A DNA stretch of 64,000 nt from contig NZ_CP118574.1 in NCBI RefSeq assembly GCF_028898845.1, forward strand, positions 3,658,001 through 3,722,000, written 5' to 3'. The position numbers and the translations under genes were made by a program. The stretch comes from Streptomyces sp. WZ-12. Lineage in GTDB: Bacteria; Actinomycetota; Actinomycetes; Streptomycetales; Streptomycetaceae. The stretch's first letter is position 1. The number at the start of each line of letters is the position of its first letter. The notes under the pieces are model-generated. The model did not search any database, was not told where the DNA came from, and saw only the letters and a program-made list of their open reading frames with translations. Shown piece by piece: positions 54,762-64,000 of the stretch.

Positions 54762-56756
54762 TCAGGCTCCCTTCCCGGTCGTGCGCCGTTCCGTGGGCTG
54801 GGTGACCCGGTCCAGCATCAGGCCCAGGCAGACGATGGCGATGCCCGAGACCAGGCCGAGGGCGAGGTCGCCGCGGGCCAGGCCGGTGACCACGGAGTAG
54901 CCGAGCGCACCGCTGCCGACTAGGCCGCCGATGATGACGACGGCGAGGACGAGGACCACGCCCTGGTTGACGGCCAGCAGCAACGCGGGCCGGGCCAGGG
55001 GCAGTTGGACCTGGCGGAGGGTCTGCCAGCGGGTGGCGCCCAGCGAACTGGCGGACTCCATCGCGCCGGGGTTCACCTGGCGCAGGCCTTGGGTGGTGAT
55101 CCGGATGACGGCCGGCAGGGCGTAGACCACGGCCGCGGCGATGGCCGGGGCGCGGCCCACCGCGAACAGCGCGACGACCGGGATCAGGTAGACGAACTGC
55201 GGCATGGTCTGCATGACGTCCAGGATCGGCCGCAGGAACGCCTCGAAGCGCTTGCTGCCGGAGGCCAGGACGCCGATGCCGACGCCCAGGACCAGGGTCA
55301 CCACCAGGGCGGCGATGACCTGGGAGAGGGTGTCCATGGACGGGCCCCACACGCCCAGCACGCCGATGACGGCCATGGCCAGGACGGCGGTGAGCGCGGT
55401 GCGCCAGGTGCCGATGAGCCAGGCCAGCGCGGCGACGATGAGCAGCACGCCGTACCAGGGCAGGGCGGTCAGGCCGTCGCGCAGCGGGTTGAGCACCCAG
55501 TTGGTGAAGTGCGCGGCCCAGTCGGCGGTGCCGCCGACGACCGGGACGCCGGAGTAGAGGTGGTTGACCATCCACTCCTTGGCGTCGTTGACCGGGCGGG
55601 CGATGGCGAGCGTCGCGCCGGCGGGCCAGATCGTGGAGCCGGCCAGCCGGCCGACGAGCGCGCACACCGCGGTGAGCGCGGCGACCCCGACCCAGGCGGG
55701 CCAGCCGGTCAGCAGCCGGTGGCGGCCGGCGGACGGGTTCGCGCCCAGCCTCTCGCCCGCCGCGGCGGTGGTGCGGTCCATGACGATGGCCAGCAGCACG
55801 ATCGGGATGGCGGCGGCGAGCGCGGTGCCGACGTCGACGGAGGCGAGCGCCTGGTAGACGCGGTCACCGAGTCCGGCGGCGCCGATCATCGAGGCGATCA
55901 CGGCCATGGACAGCGCCATCATGATCGTCTGGTTGAGGCCGAGCAGGAGCTCCTTGCGGGCCAGCGGCAGCCGGGCGGTCAGCAGGCGCTGGCGCCCGGT
56001 GGCGCCGAGCGAGGAGACCGCCTCCAGCACGCCGGCGTCGGCGCCGCGCAGGCCGAGCGCGGTGAGCCGGGCCATCGGCGGCGCCGCGTAGATCACGGTG
56101 GCCAGCAGCGCGGCCGGCACGCCGATGCCGAAGATCATGACGACCGGCAGCAGGTACGCGAAGGCCGGCAGCACCTGCATGGTGTCCAGGACCGGGCGCA
56201 GGACCTTGAACAGCCGCGGCGAGAGGCCGGCGGCCAGGCCGAGCAGGGCGCCGACCACGACCGAGGCGAACACCGCCACGATCATCAGGGCCAGCGTCTG
56301 CATGGTCGGGACCCACATCCCCAGCACCCCGCTGACCAGGAAGGACACCAGGGCGACGGCGGCGATCCGGAGGCCGGCGACGCGCCAGGCCAGCAGCGTC
56401 ACGCCGGCCGTCACACCGGTCCAGCCGAGGGCCAGCAGCACCAGGTAGACGGCGCGGACGGAGAGCACCACGGCGTTGCTGAGGTGACCGAGGACGTAGA
56501 CGAACAGCCAGTTGCTGTCGCGGTTGTCGATGATCCAGTTGCTGGCGTGATCGAGCGGCCCGGAGACGTCGACGGTCAGCGCGCTGGGCCAGGCGGCGCC
56601 CGGCCACTTGGCCTCGATGAGGGGGATCAACACCGCCGCGGCGACGGCGAGCAGCAGGATCTTGGCGAGACCGCGGCGGCTCAACAGGCCCTGGAGGGGC
56701 CCGAGTTTGCCGACGGCGCCCAGGCCGCCAGCAGTGGGGGGTGCGGCGGTGCTCAT
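54762..56756 (-). CDS. Fused double permease of a glycine betaine/choline ABC transporter
   Basis: 664 residues, about twice the length of ProW/OpuAB. Two binding-protein-dependent permease domains are visible. The first holds VLEAVSSLGATGRQRLLTAR, the second AMESASSLGATRWQTLRQVQ; these are the EAA loops that dock to the ATPase. Matching blocks LDTMQVLPAFAYLLPVV and LDVMQTMPQFVYLIPVV confirm an internal duplication. Each half adds its own leading helices. One polypeptide can thus supply both membrane halves. It lies between the small ORF at 56830 and the binding protein in the operon. Confidence 0.9.
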   Translation of the reverse strand: MSTAAPPTAGGLGAVGKLGPLQGLLSRRGLAKILLLAVAAAVLIPLIEAKWPGAAWPSALTVDVSGPLDHASNWIIDNRDSNWLFVYVLGHLSNAVVLSVRAVYLVLLALGWTGVTAGVTLLAWRVAGLRIAAVALVSFLVSGVLGMWVPTMQTLALMIVAVFASVVVGALLGLAAGLSPRLFKVLRPVLDTMQVLPAFAYLLPVVMIFGIGVPAALLATVIYAAPPMARLTALGLRGADAGVLEAVSSLGATGRQRLLTARLPLARKELLLGLNQTIMMALSMAVIASMIGAAGLGDRVYQALASVDVGTALAAAIPIVLLAIVMDRTTAAAGERLGANPSAGRHRLLTGWPAWVGVAALTAVCALVGRLAGSTIWPAGATLAIARPVNDAKEWMVNHLYSGVPVVGGTADWAAHFTNWVLNPLRDGLTALPWYGVLLIVAALAWLIGTWRTALTAVLAMAVIGVLGVWGPSMDTLSQVIAALVVTLVLGVGIGVLASGSKRFEAFLRPILDVMQTMPQFVYLIPVVALFAVGRAPAIAAAVVYALPAVIRITTQGLRQVNPGAMESASSLGATRWQTLRQVQLPLARPALLLAVNQGVVLVLAVVIIGGLVGSGALGYSVVTGLARGDLALGLVSGIAIVCLGLMLDRVTQPTERRTTGKGA

Positions 56757-56829
56757 GCTGATACCTCGCTTCGCGAGGCCCTGCACGCCCACGGCACGCA
56801 CCTTGGGATTATTCGCCCGCTGCGCTCGC

Positions 56830-56999
56830 TCATGCCCGACCCCGCTTCACCGTGCCGGCCGGCACGTTCATCGCGGCGGCGCGCTGGGCGTGGCGCCACT
56901 GGCGGAGCAGGACGGCGCGCAGCCGGGCCCGGGGGCCGACCGCGGGCGCGCGGGGTATGACGGCGCGGACGGCACCGCGGTAGGGGGCGGCGGCGTACA

Positions 57000-57000
<1 letters not shown>
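56830..57000 (-). CDS. Small basic ORF coupled to the betaine ABC ATPase gene
   Basis: 56 residues. Its ATG overlaps the ATPase stop codon by one base (TGATG). The sequence MYAAAPYRGAVRAVIPRAPA continues with RLRAVLLRQWRHAQRAAAM and is Arg/Ala-rich without a membrane helix. A 73-base gap separates it from the permease. It may be a real small protein or only a coupling ORF; no family was recognised. Confidence 0.45.
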
Positions 57001-58213
<1,213 letters not shown>

Positions 58214-58214
<1 letters not shown>

Positions 58215-59755
58215 CACGCGTCACCCCCCTGAGCCGGGGTCTCGCGGAGCAGTTCGGCGCACTTCTCCCCCACCATCAGCACGCCCAGCATCGGGTTCAC
58301 CGCGGGCATGGTCGGGAAGACGGAGGCGTCGGCGATCCGGATGCCGGACAGGCCGCGGATCTTCAGCTCCGGGTCGACGACCGCGAGCGCGTCGTCCTTG
58401 GCGCCCATCTTGCAGGTGCCGGCGGGGTGGTAGACGGTGTGCGCGGCCTTGCGGACCAGCTCGCTGATCTCGGCGTCGTCGGTGACCTCGGGGCCGGGGA
58501 AGACCTCGCGCTTGAGCCACTTCTTGAACGGCTCGGCCTCGGCGACCTTACGGGCCAGCTTGATGCCGTCGACGAGGGTCCGTCCGTCGTAGTCGCCCTC
58601 GTCCTCGAAGTACCTGAAGTCCAGCGCGGGCTTGACCTCGGGGTCGGCGGAGGTCAGGTAAAGCCGGCCGCGGGCGCGGGACTTGGGGATGTTGGGGGTC
58701 ATCGAGACGCCGTGCTCGGGGCGCTCGTAGCCCAGCCGCTCCGGGTTGTCCGTGAACGGGATCTGGTAGAAGTGGAACATCAGGTCCGGGCCCTTGTGGG
58801 CCGGGTCCCGCTTGATGAACAGACCGGCGTCCGAGTCCATCGCGGAGTTGTCGGGGAGCGGCCCGTTGGTCTCCCAGACGATGACCGACTCGGGGTGGTC
58901 GATCAGGTTCTCACCGACGCCCGGCAGGTCGAGCACGCACTCCATGCCCAGCGCCTCCAGGTCCTTCCGCGGCCCGATGCCGGAGTGCATCAGCAGCCGC
59001 GGGGTGTCCACCGCACCGGCGCACACCAGCACCTCGCGGGCGGCCTCGACGTAGACCTCCTCGCCGTCCTTGGTGCGGACGTGGACGCCCTTGGCGCGGG
59101 TGCCGTCGAGCTCCAGCTTCGTCGCCCAGGTCTCCAGCATCAGCGTGAGGTTGGGGCGGTCGCCGGCCTCCATGTGCGGGTGGAGGTAGGCGACGGAGGC
59201 GGAGGACCGCTTGTTGTTCTCCGGGTGGTAGGAGAGGTCGAAGAAGCCGACGCCCTCGTCGAAGGGCTGGTCGTTGAAGCCGACGACCTCGGGGACGCCC
59301 AGGGCGCTCTTGGTGGCCTCGATCCAGTCGGTGGCGATCTGGTTCTGGTCCTTCTTGGCCACCCGCACGATGTTGTTGCGCAGCTTGCCGAAGTAGGGGT
59401 CCATGGCCTTGGCGCCCCAGCCGGTGGCGCCGGCCGCCTCCCACTCGTCCCAGTCGGACGGCAGCGGCTTGAAGGAGATCAGGGTGTTGTGCGACGAGCA
59501 GCCGCCGAGGACCTTGGCGCGGCTGTGCAGGATGTGCGAGTTGCCGCGGGGCTGCTCGGTGGTCGTGTACTCGTAGTCCAGGTCGCCGCCGAGCAGGCCG
59601 AGCCACTTGCGCAGCGTCAGCACGTCCTCGCGGTCGATGTCGGAGGGGCCGCCCTCGATCACCGCGACGGTGGTGTTCGGGTCCTCGACGAGGCGGGAGG
59701 CGATGACGGAACCGGCGGTTCCACCGCCGACGACAACGTAGTCGTACACGGGCAT
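58214..59755 (-). CDS. GMC oxidoreductase, probable choline dehydrogenase
   Basis: 513 residues. [19 protein letters not shown] binds [12 protein letters not shown] is GMC signature 1 region and [16 protein letters not shown] signature 2. Active-site His pair candidates are in [11 protein letters not shown] and [12 protein letters not shown] (the second position is Asn in VNP, as in choline oxidases and dehydrogenases). It oxidises an alcohol, here probably choline to betaine aldehyde, because an aldehyde dehydrogenase precedes it and a betaine-type transporter follows. The start is 84 bases after the dehydrogenase stop. Substrate by context. Confidence 0.88.
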
Positions 59756-59839
59756 GAGGAGGTGCTCCTTACTGCGAAGTGCGCGCGGGGCCCGGGGTGT
59801 TGAGCGGCCCCGGGCCGGAGGAGGGGCAGGGCGTACGGG

Positions 59840-61357
59840 TCAGCCGGCGAACCAGCGGACCGGCTCGGGGCGCAGGTTCTCGTAGATGTGCTTGCTCTCC
59901 CGGTACTCGTCGAGTCCGGTCGGGCCGAGCTCGCGCCCGATGCCGGACTTCCCGAAACCGCCCCATTCGGCCTGCGGCAGGTAGGGGTGGAAGTCGTTGA
60001 TCCACACGGTGCCGTGCCGCAGCCGCGCGGCGACCCGGCGCGCGCGGGCCGTGTCGGCCGAGAAGACCGCCCCGGCCAGCCCGTACTCGGTGTCGTTGGC
60101 GAGCGCGATGGCCTCGTCCTCGGTGGTGAAGGTCTCGACGGTGAGGATCGGCCCGAAGGTCTCCTCACGGACGACCTTCATCTCGCGGTGGCAGCCGTCC
60201 AGCACGGTGGGCTGGTAGAAGTAGCCGCCGGCCGGCCGGACGTCGCTGGGCTCCGGGCGGGCGCCGCCGCAGCGCAGCTTGGCGCCCTCGGCCAGCGCGG
60301 AGGCGACATACGCCTCGACCTTGTCGAGCTGCTGCTGGGAGACGAGCGGGCCGCACTCGACGCCCTCCTCGGTCCCGCGGCCGAGCTTGATCTTCTCGGC
60401 GCGGCGGGCGAGTTCGGCGACGAAGCGGTCGCGGACCGACTCCTCGATGATCAGCCGGGCGCCGGCCGAGCAGACCTGACCGCTGTGGATGAAGGCCGCG
60501 TTCAGCGCCTGGTCGACGGCGGTGTCGAAGCCCTCGTCGGTCGCGCAGGCGTCGGCGAACACCACGTTGGGGTTCTTGCCGCCGAGCTCCAGCGCGATCT
60601 TCTTGGCGCCGGCGACCGCCGCCGCGCCCGCCTTCGTCCCGCTGGCCAGGCCGCCGGTGAACGAGAACAGGTCCACGTCCGGGTGGTCCGCCAGCCGCTG
60701 CCCGACCGGGAGGCCGGCACCGGTGACGATGTTGGCGACGCCGGCCGGCAGACCCGCCTCGACCAGCAGCCGGATCAGGTACACCGTCGAGAGCGGGGTG
60801 ACCTCGCTCGGCTTGATGACGAAGGTGTTGCCGGCCGCCAGCGCCGGGGCGATCTTCCAACTCGCCTGGAGCAGCGGGTAGTTCCAGGGGGTGATCATCG
60901 CGCAGACGCCGACCGGCTCGTGCACGACGATGCTGTGGATGTCCGCGGAGCCGGCGTCCACGACCCGGCCGCCGCTCTCGCCCACGACCTGGTCGGCGAA
61001 GTACCGGAAGGCGTCGGTCACGCAGTCGACGTCGACCCGGCCCTCCTCCAGGGTCTTGCCGGTGTCCCGGCTCTCGATCAGGCCGATCTGCTCGCGGTCG
61101 CGCTGGAGCAGGTCGGCGACCCGGCGCAGCAGCGCCGCCCGCTCGGCCACGGGGGTACGGGGCCACTCCCCGGTACCGCCGGCGAAGGCCGCCTTGGCCG
61201 CCGCGACGGCCGCGTCCGCGTCCTCGGCGCCGCCCTCGGCGACCACCTGGAGCGTCGTCGCGTCGGCGGGGTCCAGGACCTCCCGCGTGGCGCCTGCGGC
61301 GGCCGCCCGCCACTCGCCAGCTACGTGAATGGTCTCGCTTGTCTCAGTTGCCGACAC
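59840..61357 (-). CDS. Aldehyde dehydrogenase, probable betaine aldehyde dehydrogenase
   Basis: 505 residues starting at GTG after AAGGA. ITPWNYPLLQASWKIAPALA, FTGGLASGT (NAD-binding), LELGGKNPNVVF with the general-base Glu and SGQVCSAGARL with the catalytic Cys are all present, and EWGGFGKSGIGRELG is the closing block. It oxidises betaine aldehyde to glycine betaine with NAD(P). It is first in the operon with the GMC dehydrogenase and ABC transporter, so the unit makes and imports an osmoprotectant. Confidence 0.9.
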   Translation of the reverse strand: MSATETSETIHVAGEWRAAAAGATREVLDPADATTLQVVAEGGAEDADAAVAAAKAAFAGGTGEWPRTPVAERAALLRRVADLLQRDREQIGLIESRDTGKTLEEGRVDVDCVTDAFRYFADQVVGESGGRVVDAGSADIHSIVVHEPVGVCAMITPWNYPLLQASWKIAPALAAGNTFVIKPSEVTPLSTVYLIRLLVEAGLPAGVANIVTGAGLPVGQRLADHPDVDLFSFTGGLASGTKAGAAAVAGAKKIALELGGKNPNVVFADACATDEGFDTAVDQALNAAFIHSGQVCSAGARLIIEESVRDRFVAELARRAEKIKLGRGTEEGVECGPLVSQQQLDKVEAYVASALAEGAKLRCGGARPEPSDVRPAGGYFYQPTVLDGCHREMKVVREETFGPILTVETFTTEDEAIALANDTEYGLAGAVFSADTARARRVAARLRHGTVWINDFHPYLPQAEWGGFGKSGIGRELGPTGLDEYRESKHIYENLRPEPVRWFAG

Positions 61358-61649
61358 GACGTCCTTCTGCCTTCCGTTTTCGATCTGCGCGGCCGGCGGA
61401 CCCGGCTACGCGGTGCGTGCACTGGTTCAACCTCTGGCCCGCCAGCAACGGGGACCCCTAACCCAAACCCGCGTTCCTATGCCCAAACATTCATCGAAAG
61501 TGACCCGAGTCACCCGAAGCCGCCAGACTTCTCCGCATGCGCCCGAATAGACCGGAAAGTACCCTGAATAGCCGTATGCCCGCCAAGGAGCCTTCCGGAC
61601 GGCCCGCAGCGGTCCCCTGGGAGCGCCTTTCCTGCCGAAAGGTGCCGAG
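61358..61649. promoter_or_regulatory. Promoter region of the betaine operon and the divergent secreted-protein gene
   Basis: These 292 bases hold no gene. GC falls between about 61460 and 61560, where promoters are expected. GTGAC-CCGA-GTCAC at 61500-61513 is a perfect inverted repeat and the best operator candidate for a TetR- or BetI-like regulator. Confidence 0.45.
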
Positions 61650-62444
61650 ATGCCCCGTAAATGCCGTACCTTCACCGCTTTGACCTGCGGAGCGGTCGCC
61701 GCGACCGTGGCCGCCGTGTGCGCCGCCGGCCCCGCGACCCCGGCCGACGGCTCGGGCGACGAGGGTGACCTCGCGCACGAGTCCGCCCAGCAGGTCGCAG
61801 GCGACGCCCTGCACGCCCTGCTCGGCGCGAAGTCGCTACGGCTGCGCACCGAGTCCAGCGCCGACGCCACCAAGCTGGACCTCACCCTCGACCGGACCGG
61901 GAACTGCGCCGGCAACATCAGCAAGGGCCCGCTCGGCCGGGTCGACCTGATCAAGCGCGGCAAGGACGTCTGGCTCAAGCCCGACGCCGCCTTCTGGAAG
62001 AGCCAGCTCCCCGGCGACGAGGGCAACACCGCGGCCCGCACCTACCGGGACCGCTACCTGCACGGCACCACCGACGACGACTTCCTCAAGGGCCTCGCCA
62101 CCGCCTGCGACCTCACCGCCTTCCAGAAGTCGGTGGCCCCGCAGCCCGCCGACCCACAGGCCCCGCCGGCCCCCTCCGTCACCCTCACCAAGGGCCGCCC
62201 CACCACCCAGGAGGGCACCCGCGTCCTGCCCGTCGTCAAGAAGACCAAGGACGCCACCCAGACCGTCTACGTCGCCATCGAGGGCACCCACTACCCGAGG
62301 AAGCTCACCACCGAGGTCGACGGCGAGACCGGCACCGTGCTGCTCAGCAACTACGACCAGCCGGTCCCCTCGCACACCCCCGACCCGGCCAAGACGGCCG
62401 ACATCTCCGTGCTGGAGGGCGGCGGCGGACAGCAAAGCGTCTGA
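61650..62444 (+). CDS. Secreted lipoprotein-like protein (LppX/LolA-type fold possible)
   Basis: 264 residues. An N-terminal signal (FTALTCGAVAATVAAVCAAG) is followed by a mature region resembling actinomycete proteins of about 250 residues: LGAKSLRLRTESSADATKLD, DLIKRGKDVWLKPDAAFWKS and TVYVAIEGTHYPRKLTTEVD are alternating beta strands like the LolA/LppX half-barrel. It may carry lipid or act in the envelope; this is a fold guess. Its promoter is divergent from the betaine operon. Confidence 0.7.
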   Translation: MPRKCRTFTALTCGAVAATVAAVCAAGPATPADGSGDEGDLAHESAQQVAGDALHALLGAKSLRLRTESSADATKLDLTLDRTGNCAGNISKGPLGRVDLIKRGKDVWLKPDAAFWKSQLPGDEGNTAARTYRDRYLHGTTDDDFLKGLATACDLTAFQKSVAPQPADPQAPPAPSVTLTKGRPTTQEGTRVLPVVKKTKDATQTVYVAIEGTHYPRKLTTEVDGETGTVLLSNYDQPVPSHTPDPAKTADISVLEGGGGQQSV

Positions 62445-62465
62445 CACCGGCGCCCCCAACACACG

Positions 62466-62609
62466 GTGCGCACCGCGCCGTTCGCACGTACGTATCCCGA
62501 AGACGGCGACTACGAGAACGACATCACCGTCCCTTACGGCGAACCGATCGACCTCACCGGCGCCCCCCTCGGCATGGCCCTCTCGACCACGGATTTCCCC
62601 CGGGGCTGA
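62466..62609 (+). pseudogene. C-terminal remnant of an Uma2-like (DUF820) endonuclease
   Basis: A 47-residue frame reads YPEDGDYENDITVPYGEPID, then LTGAPLGMALSTTDF. This looks like the last 40-45 residues of Uma2-family proteins, whose tails share a Gly-Glu/Pro turn before a final Leu-x-Leu-x-Thr strand. The PD-(D/E)XK core that should precede it is missing; only 21 bases separate it from the preceding gene. It may be a relic left by deletion. The GTG at 62466 is only the first possible start. Confidence 0.45.
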
Positions 62610-62666
62610 GCCCCGGCCCCGGCGAGCCGTCCCGGGCGCCCGGGTGGTGCGCGAGAAACTGCCGCC

Positions 62667-62876
62667 ATGGCGAGCAAGGCACCCAAGGCAGTTCTCCAGG
62701 GCGGTCCCGAGGGGATCAACGAGCGGATCGTGGAAGTGGACCCCGGCGGGGGCGACCTGAAGGTCCCCTACCGCGGCGGCTACGAGCACTTCCGGCCGAC
62801 GCCCCGGCAGTGGGACACCGCCGACGGGCGGCTGCCGGTCTACGAGTGGTGGGAGCGGACCGAACTCCCCGGATAG
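62667..62876 (+). CDS. DUF5988-like small protein
   Basis: 69 residues. VLQGGPEGINERIVEVDPGG, VPYRGGYEHFRPT and GRLPVYEWWERTELPG match a short actinomycete family I know as DUF5988, often found near biosynthetic or regulatory genes. No catalytic residues stand out. It is convergent with the next gene. Confidence 0.65.
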   Translation: MASKAPKAVLQGGPEGINERIVEVDPGGGDLKVPYRGGYEHFRPTPRQWDTADGRLPVYEWWERTELPG

Positions 62877-62916
62877 CGGCGGCCGGTGGCCGCGGCCCGG
62901 GCGGCCGGGCCGCGGC

Positions 62917-63768
62917 TCACGAGGCGGGGTCGAACGCGTCCAGCGCGATCCGCTGGATCTCCTGCTGCCGCGGCCAGTCGGACGCCGGGCCCAGCACCAG
63001 CACCGCGAACTGCCGGCCGTCGGGGGCCGTGAAGGCACAGTCGACGGCCTGCACCCGCAGGCCGAGGCGGTTGCTGTCGTAGGCGTAGGTGAGTTGGGAA
63101 CCGGTGGGGCCCGGGGGTCCCTGGCGGGGCTCGATGCCCATCTCCTCGTAGCCGGGGTTGCCGGCGAGGCCCTTCGACGCCTGTTCCAGGGCCTGTTGCG
63201 GGCCGAGGCCGGGCTCGGTGATCTGGAAGATCTGGAGCAGGCTGCGGGTGTCCGGCGAGGTGTAGAAGACGCCGGTGGAACGGACCTCGCGCTGCCAGCC
63301 GTCGGGGACGGCGAGGCTGAACCCCTTCTCGTCGTGGGCGAGGTGGTAGCCGCTGGGGATGCCCGTGGCGGAGGCCGAGGCGTCGGCGGTGGGCGTCGCG
63401 GAACCGGGCGCGGCGGGGCCCGTCGTGGCGGTGCTCGCGGAGACCTTCGGGTGGGCGGCGGGCCGGGCGGCCGGGCCGCCGCCCCACAGGAGGTAGCCAC
63501 CGCCGGCGCCGGCCGCGAGGACGGCGACGACCGCGGCGGCGATCAGCGCCCTGGTCCGGCGGCCGGAGGCCACCGCGGGCTCGTCCCCCGTGGCGTACGG
63601 CTGCTCCGTGGCGTACGCGGGCGTCGGCGGGCCGGGGGCGTGCGAGGGGGGTGGGGGCACGGCCGGGCGGGGCGGCATCGGGCCGGTGTACGGCCGGGCG
63701 GGGCGCGCCGGGCCGGTCTCCCAGGACTGGGTGTCGGGATTCCAGTGCGCTTTGGGGCCTTGGGGCAC
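62917..63768 (-). CDS. Single-pass membrane protein with Pro-rich cytosolic N-terminus
   Basis: 283 residues from GTG. HWNPDTQSWETG opens the protein, then a Pro-rich region to about 65; one membrane helix (RALIAAAVVAVLAAGAGGGY) lies at about 73-95. The outside part has a Ser/Thr/Ala linker and a folded domain from about 135 (GYHLAHDEKGFSLAVPDGWQ ... GSQLTYAYDSNRLGLRVQAV) similar to extracellular domains of actinomycete kinase-linked proteins. It starts six bases after the edge gene. Function unknown. Confidence 0.72.
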   Translation of the reverse strand: MPQGPKAHWNPDTQSWETGPARPARPYTGPMPPRPAVPPPPSHAPGPPTPAYATEQPYATGDEPAVASGRRTRALIAAAVVAVLAAGAGGGYLLWGGGPAARPAAHPKVSASTATTGPAAPGSATPTADASASATGIPSGYHLAHDEKGFSLAVPDGWQREVRSTGVFYTSPDTRSLLQIFQITEPGLGPQQALEQASKGLAGNPGYEEMGIEPRQGPPGPTGSQLTYAYDSNRLGLRVQAVDCAFTAPDGRQFAVLVLGPASDWPRQQEIQRIALDAFDPAS

Positions 63769-63774
63769 GGTCGG

Positions 63775-64000
63775 TCAGCCTCCCAGCAGGGCGCCGACCG
63801 CCTGGACCGCCGCGGCGCCGGACGACAGCAGCCCCACCACGGCGCTGGCGTCGGTCAGCGCCGTGCGCAGCCGGGTCAGCCGGCCGGGGGCCGCGGCACC
63901 GGTGCCGGTGATCTCCCCCTCGGTGTCGGCGAGTTCGGTCGACAGCGCCTGCACCTCGGGGGTGGCCACGGCCCGGTCGAGGTCCTCGCGGAGGGTGCGG
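63775..64000 (-). CDS. Hypothetical helical protein, partial at the window edge
   Basis: The last 74 residues are visible: TPEVQALSTELADTEGEITG, then RLTRLRTALTDASAVVGLLS and AVQAVGALLGG. The pattern of two amphipathic helices and a hydrophobic end recalls small Streptomyces proteins of the DUF5955 type, but I cannot confirm it. It is probably co-transcribed with the membrane protein that follows six bases later. Confidence 0.65.
   Translation of the reverse strand, partial: RTLREDLDRAVATPEVQALSTELADTEGEITGTGAAAPGRLTRLRTALTDASAVVGLLSSGAAAVQAVGALLGG

Overview
The window is high-GC, densely coded actinomycete chromosome, almost certainly Streptomyces. The evidence is frequent GTG starts, extreme third-position GC, a set of Streptomyces-type genes (an SCO4848-type membrane protein, GntR/UTRA regulators with tiny CxxC proteins, a MocR regulator, DUF5988) and an sdhCDAB operon next to a GH20 lipoprotein and an ECF-type sigma factor. 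I saw no rRNA, tRNA, CRISPR array, transposase or phage gene.

Layout. 0-6.7 kb: a nonulosonic-acid cell-wall glycopolymer locus. NeuB-like synthase (cut by the window edge), a cytidylyltransferase-HAD fusion and a DUF6716-like protein run leftward; a GT2 transferase, a polysialyltransferase-family enzyme and an acyltransferase run rightward, all overlapping by one base. 6.7-9 kb: TetR repressor divergent from an FAD monooxygenase, with two operator-like palindromes. 9-13.3 kb: accessory block with a radical SAM enzyme and a CYTH protein, a decayed pair of GntR-linked small genes, a GntR/UTRA regulator and a Nudix hydrolase. 13.4-16.5 kb: gluconate use (GntP permease, gluconokinase, FCD-type GntR). 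16.5-23 kb: methylmalonyl-CoA mutase large subunit, peptidoglycan-binding lipoprotein, sigma factor with a coupled membrane protein, GH20 hexosaminidase.

23.4-27.6 kb: degenerate OHCU-decarboxylase-like gene, then sdhCDAB ending in a strong hairpin. 27.6-28.35 kb: gene-free and built from two long inverted arms. 28.3-37.3 kb: alpha/beta hydrolase, FBP zinc-finger protein, a WXG100-like pair, a four-gene operon (two AhpD-like proteins, PEP mutase/isocitrate lyase family protein, SxxK serine hydrolase) divergent from a MocR regulator, a GNAT enzyme and an EamA-like transporter. 37.4-46.6 kb: mostly core genes (rocD, trpS, 2H phosphoesterase, YihY, D,D-carboxypeptidase, SCO4848-type protein, secreted serine protease, fabV, zinc-ribbon protein).

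46.9-51.8 kb: a 1391-residue Pls/PosA-type NRPS (A-PCP followed by membrane helices and three beta-helix modules) with a BPL_N-type amidotransferase-like partner; this is the best candidate for an uncharacterised product. 51.8-53.6 kb: a second GntR/UTRA cluster with two overlapping CxxC microproteins and a UTRA-only protein coupled to a full GntR. 53.7-61.4 kb: a leftward choline-to-glycine-betaine operon (aldehyde dehydrogenase, GMC dehydrogenase, ABC ATPase, small ORF, fused double permease, binding protein). 61.6-64 kb: secreted and small proteins, an Uma2-like remnant, DUF5988 and two membrane-associated genes at the edge.

Start positions were chosen by ribosome-binding sites and family N-termini. 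Functions are assigned from motif reading alone; no database search was run.
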